From Phoenix dactylifera (taxonomy: Eukaryota; Streptophyta; Magnoliopsida; Arecales; Arecaceae), in contig NC_052399.1 in assembly GCF_009389715.1 (NCBI RefSeq), positions 2,000,938 to 2,064,937 of the forward strand: a stretch of 64,000 nt of DNA, in the 5' to 3' direction. Numbering within the stretch: position 1 is the first letter of the stretch; each line of letters opens with the position of its first letter. Made by a program: the position numbers and the translations under genes. Shown here in pieces: positions 49,640 through 60,600 of the stretch. Under the pieces are notes generated by a model. It did no database searches, was not told the origin of the DNA, and saw nothing but the letters and a program-made list of their open reading frames with translations.

Positions 49640-51990
49640 TATTGAGACCCGAACGTTAGACCAAGTGCAATTTCGTGCACCAACCTCTTTTTTTCTAGTG
49701 TCACTCTCAATAATAATGCGAAGCCAACATTATATTTAGCTTCCAAATATATCTCAAATATAATAGAACCAATAAGAATCCAATTTTATCATCCATTAAA
49801 TGCAACCAATACTAGTTCAGTACATCTAAATCTAAACATAAATACCAAATGCATAATCTTCAATATTCAAAAAGACATTGATAACAAATTCATAATCAAT
49901 TTAAAATATTAAAATTCTTCTACAAAATCGCTTTACTAATCCTATTCGTCTAGAAAGAGAAAAATAAAAATAGAGGTATATGAGTAACATAGCTCAGTAA
50001 GTAAACTTTTCACTACCTTACTAGATCAAGTATTAAATTTTTGCATGTCAATGCATCATTAAAGAAAAAACAAATATTACAAAATAAAGCATTTCATAGT
50101 ATATTATATTAAAACAAGACATAAGGCCAATCATGCATACATAAATTATTCGTATTTTATAAACATGGTTTCTGGTGTATAGCATAAATAAAATTATAAA
50201 TTATTTATTATTTAACCATATCATTGATCAAATTACTACTCTTAGACTAAATGCTAAGGTCACTATTATACATGTGACAAGGTTGTAATCGACAAACACT
50301 AACTACTATTACCCGCTGGTAGAGTCGTATGCCAACTACTATTATCTGCTGGTAAGGTTGTATGAAACTGAATATCGATCTACCCCACTTTTACCGATCC
50401 TACATAGCTATCTGAGAGCCTTTTTACCATAGTTCTTAAGATAATTTTTCTTAAGTTATACTTCATGAATCATATTTTCTTAAATCATATAAATAAAACA
50501 CTAAATGGTTTTATAGAGTTCATGTCCCAATAAAATAAACATTTAATAGTAGAATAATTATGAAATTATTCTATTCATAACAAAAATACAAATTTCATAA
50601 ATATAGAGTTCATAGTTCATAAATAGTGCTTGACGGTAAAATAATCATGTAACCATTATTTCGTAATAAATCATGACTTTCACAATGTTGTATGCTTGAT
50701 CTTTGATTTTAAAAAAACATGATATCATCAATATTTAATATTATTTTTATATTTTCATAATTTCTACTTATCTCTTTTGTCTTAGACCTTCAAACTTTAC
50801 TAGGCAATTTAGTTAACCTTATTAAAAATAATAAAATAAAATTAATTTTTGTTTGATAATTTTAATCGAATAATAAGAAACAAGGATGATTAGTCGGATG
50901 ATAACGCTCGACAATTTTGGATGGATCAGGCCTGAGTGATTCGATCAATAAATCATAGGGTATGGACTCAATCAGGGCTAAAATTAGTCAACATGGTTCA
51001 TAAATAAAGATTTCAAGGACATTCAATAGAGCCGAAGTGACCAATCAAATAGACGGTCCAAGCACCAAGGCAGTTTAGGAACTCTTTCCGGGGGTCAACT
51101 TGGGTTTATAAATCAGGTCGACATGACTCTATACTGGGATCCATAGATCTTCTAGAGATAGAAAGTAGAGAGAGGAGAGGGAAAGAGAGAAGACTCTCTT
51201 CTTCCTTCTTAAATCAGGGGAGATCCTATTTGTCCCTCTCCTCTTTGGATCAGAGGGTGTGGCAGCCATGGTGGCCAACCCCAATGATGGTGGCCATGGG
51301 CGACCCGTTGGCCGCTGCCTCACCGGTAATGGTGGCTGGCTAACATGAGGAAGAAGGGAAGATTCCAAATAAAATGGAAGATGATCTATGGCAACTCGGC
51401 TTGAACCATGGCTAGGGGTCCTAGACGGTGGCAAAACCCGGCTGAATCCAGCGGCAGGTGGCGGCGGAACTTGGTAGAAGGACGTCGAAATAGGGAACCC
51501 ATGTTTCGAAAGGTATTCTGGCGATTTTCTGGGTTAAATCAACGTTAATGAAAGCCAAGACGGCGAAGAAGAAGGAGAAGAGGATGAAAAATTCTTACCT
51601 TGGCCCGGTGAAGCATCCGATGGCTCTTTCTGGTGAGGAATCGAGGAAGAAAGCCCGGGAAGAGGGCTCAGAGTCGGAGGCTATTCTTGACGATTCCAGT
51701 GGAGGAAATCTAAGGAGGAGAAGAATTATATAGCCAAGTTTTTAGAGTTCGAGTCAAACTCGAATTGTCTTAGATAACTCTGATTGCCGCCAGAATCAGA
51801 GAAGGAAGGAGACTCCGATCGGGAGTCTTCTCCTCCATCCATCACAACAAGAGGGCTCGCTCCAATTGGACCTAGCGTCTTCGGGCCGGCCCACAGGTCC
51901 AAATCAAGTGCGGGCTGGTCAGTAGATCAAGCCCTCACATCTAGTAAACCGGATTCCTTGAACTAGTCAAGAGTAGATACATCCGTATGA
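49640..51990 (-). mobile_element. Possible non-coding LTR or LARD-like remnant
   Basis: The left part is AT-rich with 'agctcagtaagtaaac' words. The right part (51130-51740) is GC-richer and resembles a retroelement leader, with low-complexity frames on both strands. A tandem pair of about 33 bp, 'aactactattacccgctgg' and its variant, lies at 50302-50372. No TG/CA ends, primer site or coding domain could be fixed, so this is only a suggestion. Confidence 0.2.
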
Positions 51991-52340
51991 ATCAGAAAAT
52001 AAAATATCTAACAATTGAGAAGCAATATCTATCAGATTTCACGTGATCGGCAATATATATCACCACTCAATCTGCAATATTATTAGCTTCCTTATAGGTT
52101 TTCATTCAGCTCCTTTGAGCATTAGAACGGCTTTTGACATCTTGGCCTGCGGCTGCTACCAGCTCATGCATCAACAGACCTACTCTTTTTTTTATTGCTT
52201 GGGATAGATATTTTTATCCCAAATGTATAGCAATCGCAGATGGTCTCCCTCTCTCACACACCCACATACGCACAATAGGATGGGGGGAGGGCTACCAAAT
52301 GCACGAAATACTTTAAACACTGCATGAAGATCCAAGCAAT
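51991..52340. other. Intergenic, nothing recognised
   Basis: AT-rich flank of the SINE insertion with no visible gene or repeat. Confidence 0.4.
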
Positions 52341-52353
52341 CACAAACACGTCA
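52341..52353. repeat. Target-site duplication of the SINE, left
   Basis: CACAAACACGTCA, identical to 52762-52774. Confidence 0.9.
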
Positions 52354-52761
52354 ATTTTTTTTTTTTTTTTTTGCTAAAGCAAAAGGGGTAGAGGGGAGGA
52401 AGGGACAAGCCCACCCCCGCGTAGCAGCCCCCACTGGGCCCCCGCCCCGCCAGGAGAATGTTCGATGCGGGCAGAAATGGCCGTGTGTTGGGCACCCCGA
52501 CCGATTTTACTCATACCCTCCCCACCCGTGGGCCCGGCTCAGCTACTCCTCTGAGCTCTGGCTCGAGTCCTACGTGTGAGTACGTCACACCCGGCACCAC
52601 CCCGGCTACTAGCGGTTCAAGAGCGGTCCTACACCACAAGTCCAAGCAGTAGCCAAAGTAGTGAGCTCCGGTCCACAATTTAATCGTCGCCGCAGCGATT
52701 CGAACTTGAGACCTTGTGGTTAGAATTGCTGCCCAGTACCACTAGGCTACCACCTTGGTGG
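52354..52761 (-). mobile_element. tRNA-derived SINE
   Basis: Read on the minus strand, it begins 'ccaccaaggtggtagcctag'. An A box TAGCCTAGTGG is followed about 40 bases later by a B-box-like AGTTCGAATC, giving an internal RNA polymerase III promoter. A GC-rich body of about 330 bases comes next, and an A-tail of about 18 closes the element (T-run at 52355-52372 on the plus strand). A perfect 13-bp duplication brackets it, the signature of LINE-mediated insertion. SINEs encode no protein. The perfect duplication suggests a fairly recent insertion. The family name is not known to me. Confidence 0.85.
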
Positions 52762-52774
52762 CACAAACACGTCA
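52762..52774. repeat. Target-site duplication of the SINE, right
   Basis: CACAAACACGTCA, identical to 52341-52353. Confidence 0.9.
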
Positions 52775-53439
52775 TTCAGTGTCTAAAAACGAAGCTAAGT
52801 TGTGTATCATTCTATGTAGGTAATACATTATTTTTCATATATAAATGACTATAATGACCAAATTTACAATTTATATTAGATTCATATTAGATAGTATCGT
52901 ACGTGATGACACTACATTAATTTATTAATATCAAATTATTTTTGTATGACACATTTTTTTATCATGCGTTAATTACACATCATATGATTTAACTTTCTGC
53001 CTCACTAATGCATGCCTAGAGCAACAGTTTTTTTTTTTTTTTTTTTTTGACCCACACAAGAAGGTGTTATGTCATTTTCATCGTGTCAGGGGATTCCAAT
53101 AATTTTCATAGCAAAAGAAGGGAGAAGTGGAACGGGTGGCCCACCAGCTGCACCGCCAACCCCCATTTTGCTGAGCTAGATATGATATGATTCTTATAAA
53201 TTAAGCACCCCACACAAAAGCAGAATTCGGAGGCAATCAGATTGTTTGTTTTCAATTATATAGTTCTCGTGGCGTGTACTTAATTTCTTCCATGATATTG
53301 ATTTATATCCAATCAGGAAAATATATATCTATTGGTTTGCAGGTCAAGTAAGAAATATTTCATCCCCGGCAAAACATAGACAGGGCATAATTTGAGTTCT
53401 CTCGATCGCTAAAAGTTTCCTCAATGCCCCACATACTCT
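52775..53439. other. Intergenic, with a long T-run
   Basis: About 20 T lie at 53029-53048, followed by 'gacccacacaagaagg'. This could be another SINE tail, but no boxes or duplication support it. No gene is visible. Confidence 0.35.
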
Positions 53440-53880
53440 TGCTCTAAGGATTCATATGAGTGTGTGTTTAGTCCTATAACAATTATTCGTTGGATAGATA
53501 TTGAGTAATTATATAGGATCAAAGAACCACATAATATTTTTCGGCGAGCCATTTTGGCTAAGGTACTGGGTTGTTAAAATGGTATCAGAGCGGATCTGAC
53601 TCATAACCATATATGGACTATGGGACATTGTACAACAGATCTATTGGGGCTAACTACGGGCTGATCATGGTACTTGCGATTAGATTTGAATGAATTTAAA
53701 CCTTTAGTCTGACGAGAATATCAGTGCTTAAATGGAAGAGTATGTAAGAACCCGTGCAGATGTGTATTTAATCTCACAATAGTTATTTATTGCATAGATT
53801 TTGGATACTTACATAGGATTAAAAAATACAAACAAATATCTTTCGGCTATTGTTTTTAGATGGGCTTCTCGGTTGTTATA
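53440..53880 (+). mobile_element. TRIM (terminal-repeat retrotransposon in miniature)
   Basis: Two diverged LTRs of about 138 bp (53440-53577 and 53743-53880) share 'gtgtttagtcctataac', 'attatataggatcaaag', 'tttttcggc' and 'ggttgtta' blocks. Between them, TGGTATCAGAGC (53580-53591) is the primer site for initiator tRNA-Met, and 'aaatggaagag' just before the 3' LTR is a polypurine tract. The whole element is about 440 bp and non-coding, as TRIMs are; it would depend on another element's enzymes. The LTRs are clearly diverged, so the copy is old. The minus-strand copy at 9650-10042 is the same family. Confidence 0.75.
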
Positions 53881-54199
53881 CTTGCACTGTATTTAATTTG
53901 TCCACAAGCTATTCAACTATTGAATTACGAAATGCTTCGTGAACGTTGTTCCTGCTCTTCTATATTGTTGTTCTTTTCTCTCTAATATTTTTTGCCTTTT
54001 TCTTTTTTTAATATTCACTTGCATGCAAGTAATTAGGTCAACAACAATATTTATGGGGAAAGATCGAGTACATGAAGCAATTCGATCATTTCTAGGATCA
54101 TATGCCAAAATATCATGTTTACTTATAATATTTATTTATTTTGTTAAAATATCAAAATTTGTTATATGAAGTTTGCCGAGTTTTTTTTTTTTATGAATG
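53881..54199. other. Intergenic, nothing recognised
   Basis: AT-rich sequence between the TRIM and the solo LTR. No gene is supported. Confidence 0.4.
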
Positions 54200-54204
54200 C
54201 TTCC

Positions 54205-54876
54205 TGATGGGAAAAAAAGTGAACCACCCCAAAAAATACAATTAAAGCACATGAATCTTACGGCAGGCATAATCCTGATAAGCACGGCCCCAACAAGCAT
54301 TACATCGACAAGCATAACCTCGACAGGCAAGACCTCAACAGGAACTACCTCGACAGGAATGATCTCGGCATGCATGGTCTCGACTGAGCAAAGCCTGATT
54401 GACCTCGAGCCGACCCCGACTCCACCAACAGTCAAGCTGGTCAGCCTAAAGAAAGGACCACCAAATCCTCTATATTCGAGATCCAATCACGTAATCTCCG
54501 CCACAACGGCTGTCAATATTTGATTCTGCACAATCTCAACCGACGCCAGCTAACTCGAAATCTCGGGCCATCTAAGATAATTCATTTAAACCAAGATTTG
54601 CGCAATCACGTCCGATTGCGTGTAACCGCTACACCCCCTCCTATAAAAGGGGGGAAGACTCTAGGGAGATTATCTTCTTTCCGGGCCAGAAAACACCACT
54701 CCATTAAAAAATATCTCCAAAGTCCCTCTCTGACTTAAGCATCGGAGGGCTTTCGCCAGATCCCCGACCAAAGGCTTTTTGCAGGTCCGCCGGAGACAGC
54801 CGTCCGCCACCGCGCCTGCAGCAGAAGCTCCTCCTCCTCGATTTGCGGTCACCCCCGGATCTATTTTCCAACAACA
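54205..54876 (+). mobile_element. Solo LTR, Ty3/gypsy Tat-like
   Basis: It starts 'tgatgggaaaa' and ends 'tttccaacaaca'. It is flanked by cttcc (54200-54204) and cttct (54877-54881), a 5-bp duplication with one mismatch. TATAAAA at 54642-54648 is followed by 'ctgacttaagcatcggaggg', the start-site region typical of Tat-type LTRs. U3 contains a 15-bp microrepeat array. There is no internal region, so this is the product of LTR-LTR recombination. It lies 92 bp before the chromovirus. Confidence 0.65.
54275..54390 (+). repeat. 15-bp tandem repeat in the solo LTR U3
   Basis: 'acctcgacaggcaag'-type units recur about seven times with variation, upstream of the TATA box. The frame across it reads as STxxT repeats and is not a gene. 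Confidence 0.7.
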
Positions 54877-54968
54877 CTTCTTTTATTTTAATTTTTTGGA
54901 TTTTCTTCCTGATGATTATTCTCGATAATGACAGTGAACAGGGAATCATTTTTTTTTATGAAAATTAA

Positions 54969-55332
54969 TGGTGCGGACACGAATACTGGACTGATTATTT
55001 TGCGGGATTATGGTCGTCGCAGGAAGACGGTCCAGCCACTTTCATTGTGGCTGGATTGATTGATGTTTTTCTTTTATTATTATTTATTTTGATAGGATTA
55101 GTTTGCATATTGTCTTGTGAGGACCTCTTTCGAATTGTTTTTATTATTGGGACTTATTTGTTATTTGGTGGCCCTATATATATATAGGGCATGCATTTGT
55201 TATTTTTTTTAATGAATTATTGCATGAAAATTAATCTTCTTCTTCCTCATCTCCTCTCCTCTTCCTCTTCTTCTTCCCCTCTTTCTCTCCTCTTTCTCTC
55301 TGCATTCCAATCCCTACATCCGTCCTGCGTCA
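54969..55332 (+). repeat. 5' LTR of the chromovirus
   Basis: 364 bp, begins TGGTGCGG and ends GCGTCA. It contains a palindromic 'ccctatatatatatagggc' (55172-55190) with the likely TATA, and a CT-rich 3' third. Confidence 0.93.
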
Positions 55333-55336
55333 GCTT

Positions 55337-55352
55337 TGGTATCAGAGCAGGG
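55337..55352 (+). other. Primer-binding site, initiator tRNA-Met
   Basis: TGGTATCAGAGCAGGG starts 4 bases after the 5' LTR. The first 12 bases match the complement of plant initiator tRNA-Met 3' ends. Confidence 0.85.
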
Positions 55353-57600
55353 CTGACTTTGCTTCTGTTGCTGAAGTCGAAGGATCCAGTTTATGGACGG
55401 ACCCCCGCCGATTCTTTTTCGGCCTTTTCCTCACCTGTACTTTGCTAGTTCATTTGCACCGCGAACGCCGGAACGCACGGAAGGTCGTCGCACGGCACGT
55501 ACTCCGAAGAAGAAGGGTCGTTCCCTTTCTTCATTAGTTTCTTCCCTGTTCATCACCTCACCCACCGAGAAGAAAGAGAAAAACAAAACCCCCCGTCGGT
55601 CGACTGTCTTCCGGCGTCAATCCACAGATCGCCTTCGCAAGACGCCGTCGCCGCCCTCTCTTCCCACCGCCGCTGCCGCCGACGCTCTCGCCCTTTCTTT
55701 CCCTCCTTCTCTCGGATCTCATGCAGTGAAGAAAGCCACTGTCGCCGGAAAACCCCAAGGCAGCCCGGGAGGCAAATAAGCCGGCCTCCTCGTCAATTTC
55801 TCCTCCGATAGTCACTGTGCAAGCATCACCCACCGCATCCGCTTCGCCGCGCCGCCGATTCGCCCTCGGTCGCCGCCGTGCTTCAGCTTGCTGCCACCGA
55901 CCGTGGCCGGACCAAGTGAAGGTCGTCGCCGCCCGTTCACTGCCGCACCAGCACCCCGCTCCACCGGCGCAACGCCTCCCCGCAACCACCGCCGCGAAAT
56001 CAGGCGCGACCGTCGGAATCGTCGAGCGCGACCGTCGGATTCGTCGAAGGTGGAAGAAGATCCACAGTGCGGGTAAGGTTTCGACCCGTTAACCCGATAT
56101 CCATTAACCCGAGTTATTTCAAAAAAAAATATATATATATATAAAAAAAAATTTTGCGGGTCGGACTGTCCTAGTGGGTTGGGTCCGTTAACCCGACAAC
56201 CCGGCAACCCGACTTGATTCAAAAAAAAAAAAAAAAAAAAGAAAAAAAAAAGAAAAGAAAAGAAGCTGCACGTGACGCGTAAGTCACGCACGTGCTCTTC
56301 CCTTTCCCCTTTCTTTATTCTCCCGAACTTCTTCTTCATCTCCGATCACCGCCTCTCGCCGCCTCCGCCTCTCGTCCCACCACCAACGTTCCCGCGGCCT
56401 TCCACTGCTCTCTGCGCCACCGCCTTGCCCCACCGCCGCCGCCATCTCCGCTGCTTGCACCACCGCGCCGCGCGCCGCTCACGCCTCCTCCGTACCGCCG
56501 CTTGCCGCTGCTATTTACTGCCGCACCGCCGCGCCGTCGGGCTGCTCCCACCGCCGCGCCGCCGCGTTGCCGTTGCCGCAGACCGCCGCCGTCGGGTTCT
56601 GACAGCCATCACCGCAGACCGCCCCTGTCGCTTCCCCTGCCAACAGTTGCTCCCAGCCGCTGCTATTTACTGCTGCACCGCCGCGCCGTCGGGCTGCTCC
56701 CACCGCCGCGCCGCCGCGTTGCCGTTGCCGCAGACCGCCACCGTCGGGTTCTGACAGCCATCGCCGCAGACCGCCACTGTCGCTTCCCCTGCCAACAGTG
56801 CTCCCACCTCCACCCCCGTATCCCGCCCTCCCACCACCGCAACTTTCTGCCTCCCACTGCTGACAGCGCTCCCCGCTCGCTCCCCACCGCCGCTGCCTCG
56901 CCTGCTGCTGCACCACAGCGCTGCGCGCCGCCCCTGCCCTTCTTTACTGCCGCTCGCCGCTGCTAAGTCGCCGCCGCGCCGCTGCTACAACTTGCCATCG
57001 CCGGTCACCGCGCCATCAGCCATCACGAACTGTCCCGACCAAAGCCGCCATCAGTTTCTCTGATCACCTTTCAAGGAGGTCTCAGTGACCCCTTCTCTGC
57101 CACCGGTCGTCATCGAGCTTCTGTTCTACATCTCTGTAGACCACGTCTCTTCTGCGCGCACGAGTCTCTCTCCAGACCAGGTCAGCGCTGTTCTCCCATT
57201 TCCTGCAGATTCAATTTGCTCAATTAAGTTGGCATTAATTTTCTTAATTTGTGCGTGGTACTGCGTCTACAAATCCAAAATACACGCGTTCACACACGTT
57301 CACAAGACAAACAGAAACCCTAGTAGCAGCACTTTTAATATTAACTGTGGAGCTAGATCAATTCGGGGAAACATACGTGGCTCCGTACCATCTTGCATAG
57401 TCCGAAAACCTAGTACTACTGGACTGCATTACTTGTTGGCCTGCGCTTCATAGTAATTTACAGTTTGCTATGACTATTTGCTAGGGAGTAGTTTTAGTTT
57501 ATATTGAGCATCTACTTTGCAATTGTGAATTCATTTCATGCATTAGGTCTACTTAGGAACCTTTATAGTTGGTCGGCTACTACATTTTGTCATTCATTTT
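55353..57600 (+). other. Long GC-rich leader of the chromovirus
   Basis: About 2.25 kb between primer site and gag. It contains proline/arginine low-complexity frames in several phases and on both strands, none convincing as a gene. A short 'acccg/gggtc' A/T-rich block (about 56080-56260) looks like an inserted small repeat. A tandem duplication lies at 56505-56806. The last 500 bases become AT-richer before the gag ATG. Confidence 0.7.
56505..56806 (+). repeat. Tandem duplication of about 151 bp in the leader
   Basis: Two consecutive copies (56505-56656 and 56657-56806) both start 'ccgctgctatttactg' and end 'cctgccaacagt', with only a few differences. Confidence 0.85.
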
Positions 57601-60600
57601 ATGCATCTACGTAGTGGTCGTGTCGCATCTTATCTTGAGTTTCCCCTAGACATGGATTCCAAAATTGAAGCCCTTTTAAAAGCTATCCATGACACTAATA
57701 TTCAAGTCCAAAATACGAATGCCCAAGTCCAAGCAAACAACGCCCAAATTCATGACCTAACCACAATGTCCACCCAGGTTAATGCTCGACTCGATTCAAT
57801 TGAGGCTTCAATTCAAAGGGTTATTGAATCCCAAAAGGTTAGTACTCCCCATTTACCGGGTCTTGATGAGGATGATACCCTAGAACAAATCCTAGAACAA
57901 CAAGGTTCGGTTCGGCAGGGCAACTTTGATCATAGGTCTGTTCCAGGTCCCCATTATGCCTACCCTCGCCCTAGAGGACCTGGTCCCATTCCTCCTGTTG
58001 ATAGAGTTCACCGACATACCGTAGACTCTAGAGAGCCTCGTGACCCTGATGAAGATGTAATGCGAGGCATTAGGGTTGAAGCCCCCACTTTCGATGGTCG
58101 TCTTGATCCGAAGGTCTTCTCCGATTGGCTACACGAAATGGATCACTTCTTTGAGTGGTACAATCTGTCGGAGGAGAAAAAGGTCCGATTCGCTAGAATG
58201 AAACTCCTTGGTCGAGCCAAGTTGTTTTGGCAAAACACCGAACAACTGTTAACCAGGAGACATCAACCCGCTATTACCGATTGGGTAGAGATGAAAGAAA
58301 AATTAAAAGAAAAATACCTTCCATTAAGTTATCAATCTGACCTCTTAGATCGATGGAACAATTTAAGACAAGGTAGTCGCACAGCTAATGAATACATCGC
58401 CCAATTTGATGAATTTATGATGCGTAGTAATGTAGCTGAAGATGAACGTATGATCTTGAGCCGATTTCGACGAGGCCTAAATGACGAGCTTCGGAAAGAA
58501 CTTGTCCTTCGTGAAGTGTCCACCTTAGACCAAGCCTATACATTTGTGCAAAATTATGAACAATTCTCCAAATCTATGTTTGCTAGGCGCCCTGACACCA
58601 GGCGGGTCCCCACTAGTGCCCAACCATCTGGACCCAGACCCCCAGTCGGTTCTGTCCCTCCTAAACCCTTTTCTTCTCCACCTATCCAAAACCGAGATAA
58701 TAAAGGCAAAGGAATTTTAGGTGAACCTCCAAAACCAAGCTCACGAATTCAGTGCTTTAAATGCCAAGGGTTTGGTCACGTTGCCTCCCAATGTGCAAAT
58801 CCGACCCTAGTTATTGACACACATGAACAGCAGGATGACATAGATAATTTGGAGGAACAAATTTATGAGCCTAATTTAGATGATATTCACGATGTCGAAG
58901 ACGAAACTGAGGAAGAATCACACACTTTAGGTTGTATCCGACCTACTCCCCAGATAATTGCCCACGAACCTGACCGATCCACTGTGAATGTAGTAAGGTG
59001 TGCAATTACCCAGCCTAAAGAGACTGATGACTGGAGACGAACCTCAATTTTCCACACTTACATTAAATGCGGCGAAAAAGACTGTAAAGTTATTATTGAT
59101 AGCGGGAGCTGCATTAATGCGATATCTTCCAGCATTGTCGCCCGCTTGGGTCTGACCCCTGTGTCCCAACCTCACTCTTATAAGGTCTCCTGGATCGACA
59201 CGTCGTCCATTCACATTAAGGAACGGTGTCTTGTACCTATTCAAATCCTCTCTTATAAAGACACTGTCTGGTGTGACGTACTCCCAATGGACGTAGGTCA
59301 TCTGATATTAGGTAGGCCTTGGTTGTTCGATCTCGATGTCACCATCTACGGTCGAACTAACTCTTGCTCCTTTGTATTCCAGGGTAAAAAGATTAAGCTT
59401 AATCCTTTACGGCCCAAAACGCTCAATAAGAGTACAGACAAGAGTAAATCAAAGGGGAAGGAACTGCATATCCTTAACCCCACGGAATTTGAGAGGAACA
59501 TCTTTAAGGACTCTCCGGTGTTTGCCCTGCTAGTTAAAGAACTTCAGCCACATCTTAAAAGCACATTATCGGCTGAATCCCTCGCTATTCTCGAGGAGTT
59601 CAAAGAAGTTTTTCCGGAAGACCTTCCAGATCATTTACCCCCTTTGCGTGATATTCAGCACGCCATTGACCTAGTCCCGGGAGCTACCCTTCCTAACCTG
59701 CCCCATTATCGGATGAACCCTTCTGATCATGCAGAGCTCCTAAAGCAAATTAACGAGCTTTTACAAAAGGGATTTATTCGAGAGAGTCTAAGTCCTTGTG
59801 CCGTACCTGCCCTTCTTACTCCAAAAAAAGATGGGACTTGGCGAATGTGTGTAGACAGTCGGGCTATTAATAGAATCACGGTCAAATACCGTTTTCCTAT
59901 TCCCCGGCTCGACGATATGCTGGATATGATGGCAGGTGCCTCGATTTTCTCCAAGATTGACTTAAAAAGTGGCTACCATCAAATCCGGATTCGTCCGGGA
60001 GATGAATGGAAGACAGCCTTCAAGACAAAAGATGGCCTCTATGAGTGGCTGGTAATGCCTTTCGGCCTCTCAAACGCTCCAAGTACATTTATGCGAGTGA
60101 TGACTCAAGTACTCCGACCTTTTATGGGCAAATTTTTAGTCGTGTACTTTGATGATATCCTTATTTATAGTCACACTAAGGAGCAACATTTAGGCCATTT
60201 AAGGCAAGTTTGTACGACTTTACGCAACGAGAGCCTCTATGCTAACCTTAAGAAGTGTTCATTTTTCACTACTCACGTAAACTTCTTAGGGTATATCGTC
60301 TCCTCTGAAGGTTTATCTGCTGATCCTGCGAAAATCACCGCAATTGTTGAATGGCCTGAACCTAAGAATATTACTGACATCCGTAGTTTTCACGGCCTGG
60401 CCACATTTTACCGTCGTTTCATTAAGGGCTTCAGTACACTTATGTCACCTATCACTGATTGTCTTAAACGAGGTGATTTTCAGTGGACACGCGCAGCCGC
60501 TAAAGCATTTAATGACATTAAGACAAAAATGACGGAAGCGCCAGTTATGCGACTCCCTGATTTTAACAAAGTTTTTGAGGTGGAATGTGATGCATCTGGC

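Noticed and set aside
56272..56966. 160- to 224-residue frames in the chromovirus leader
   Set aside because: Low-complexity CCG-driven frames overlap in several phases, and a tandem duplication passes through them.
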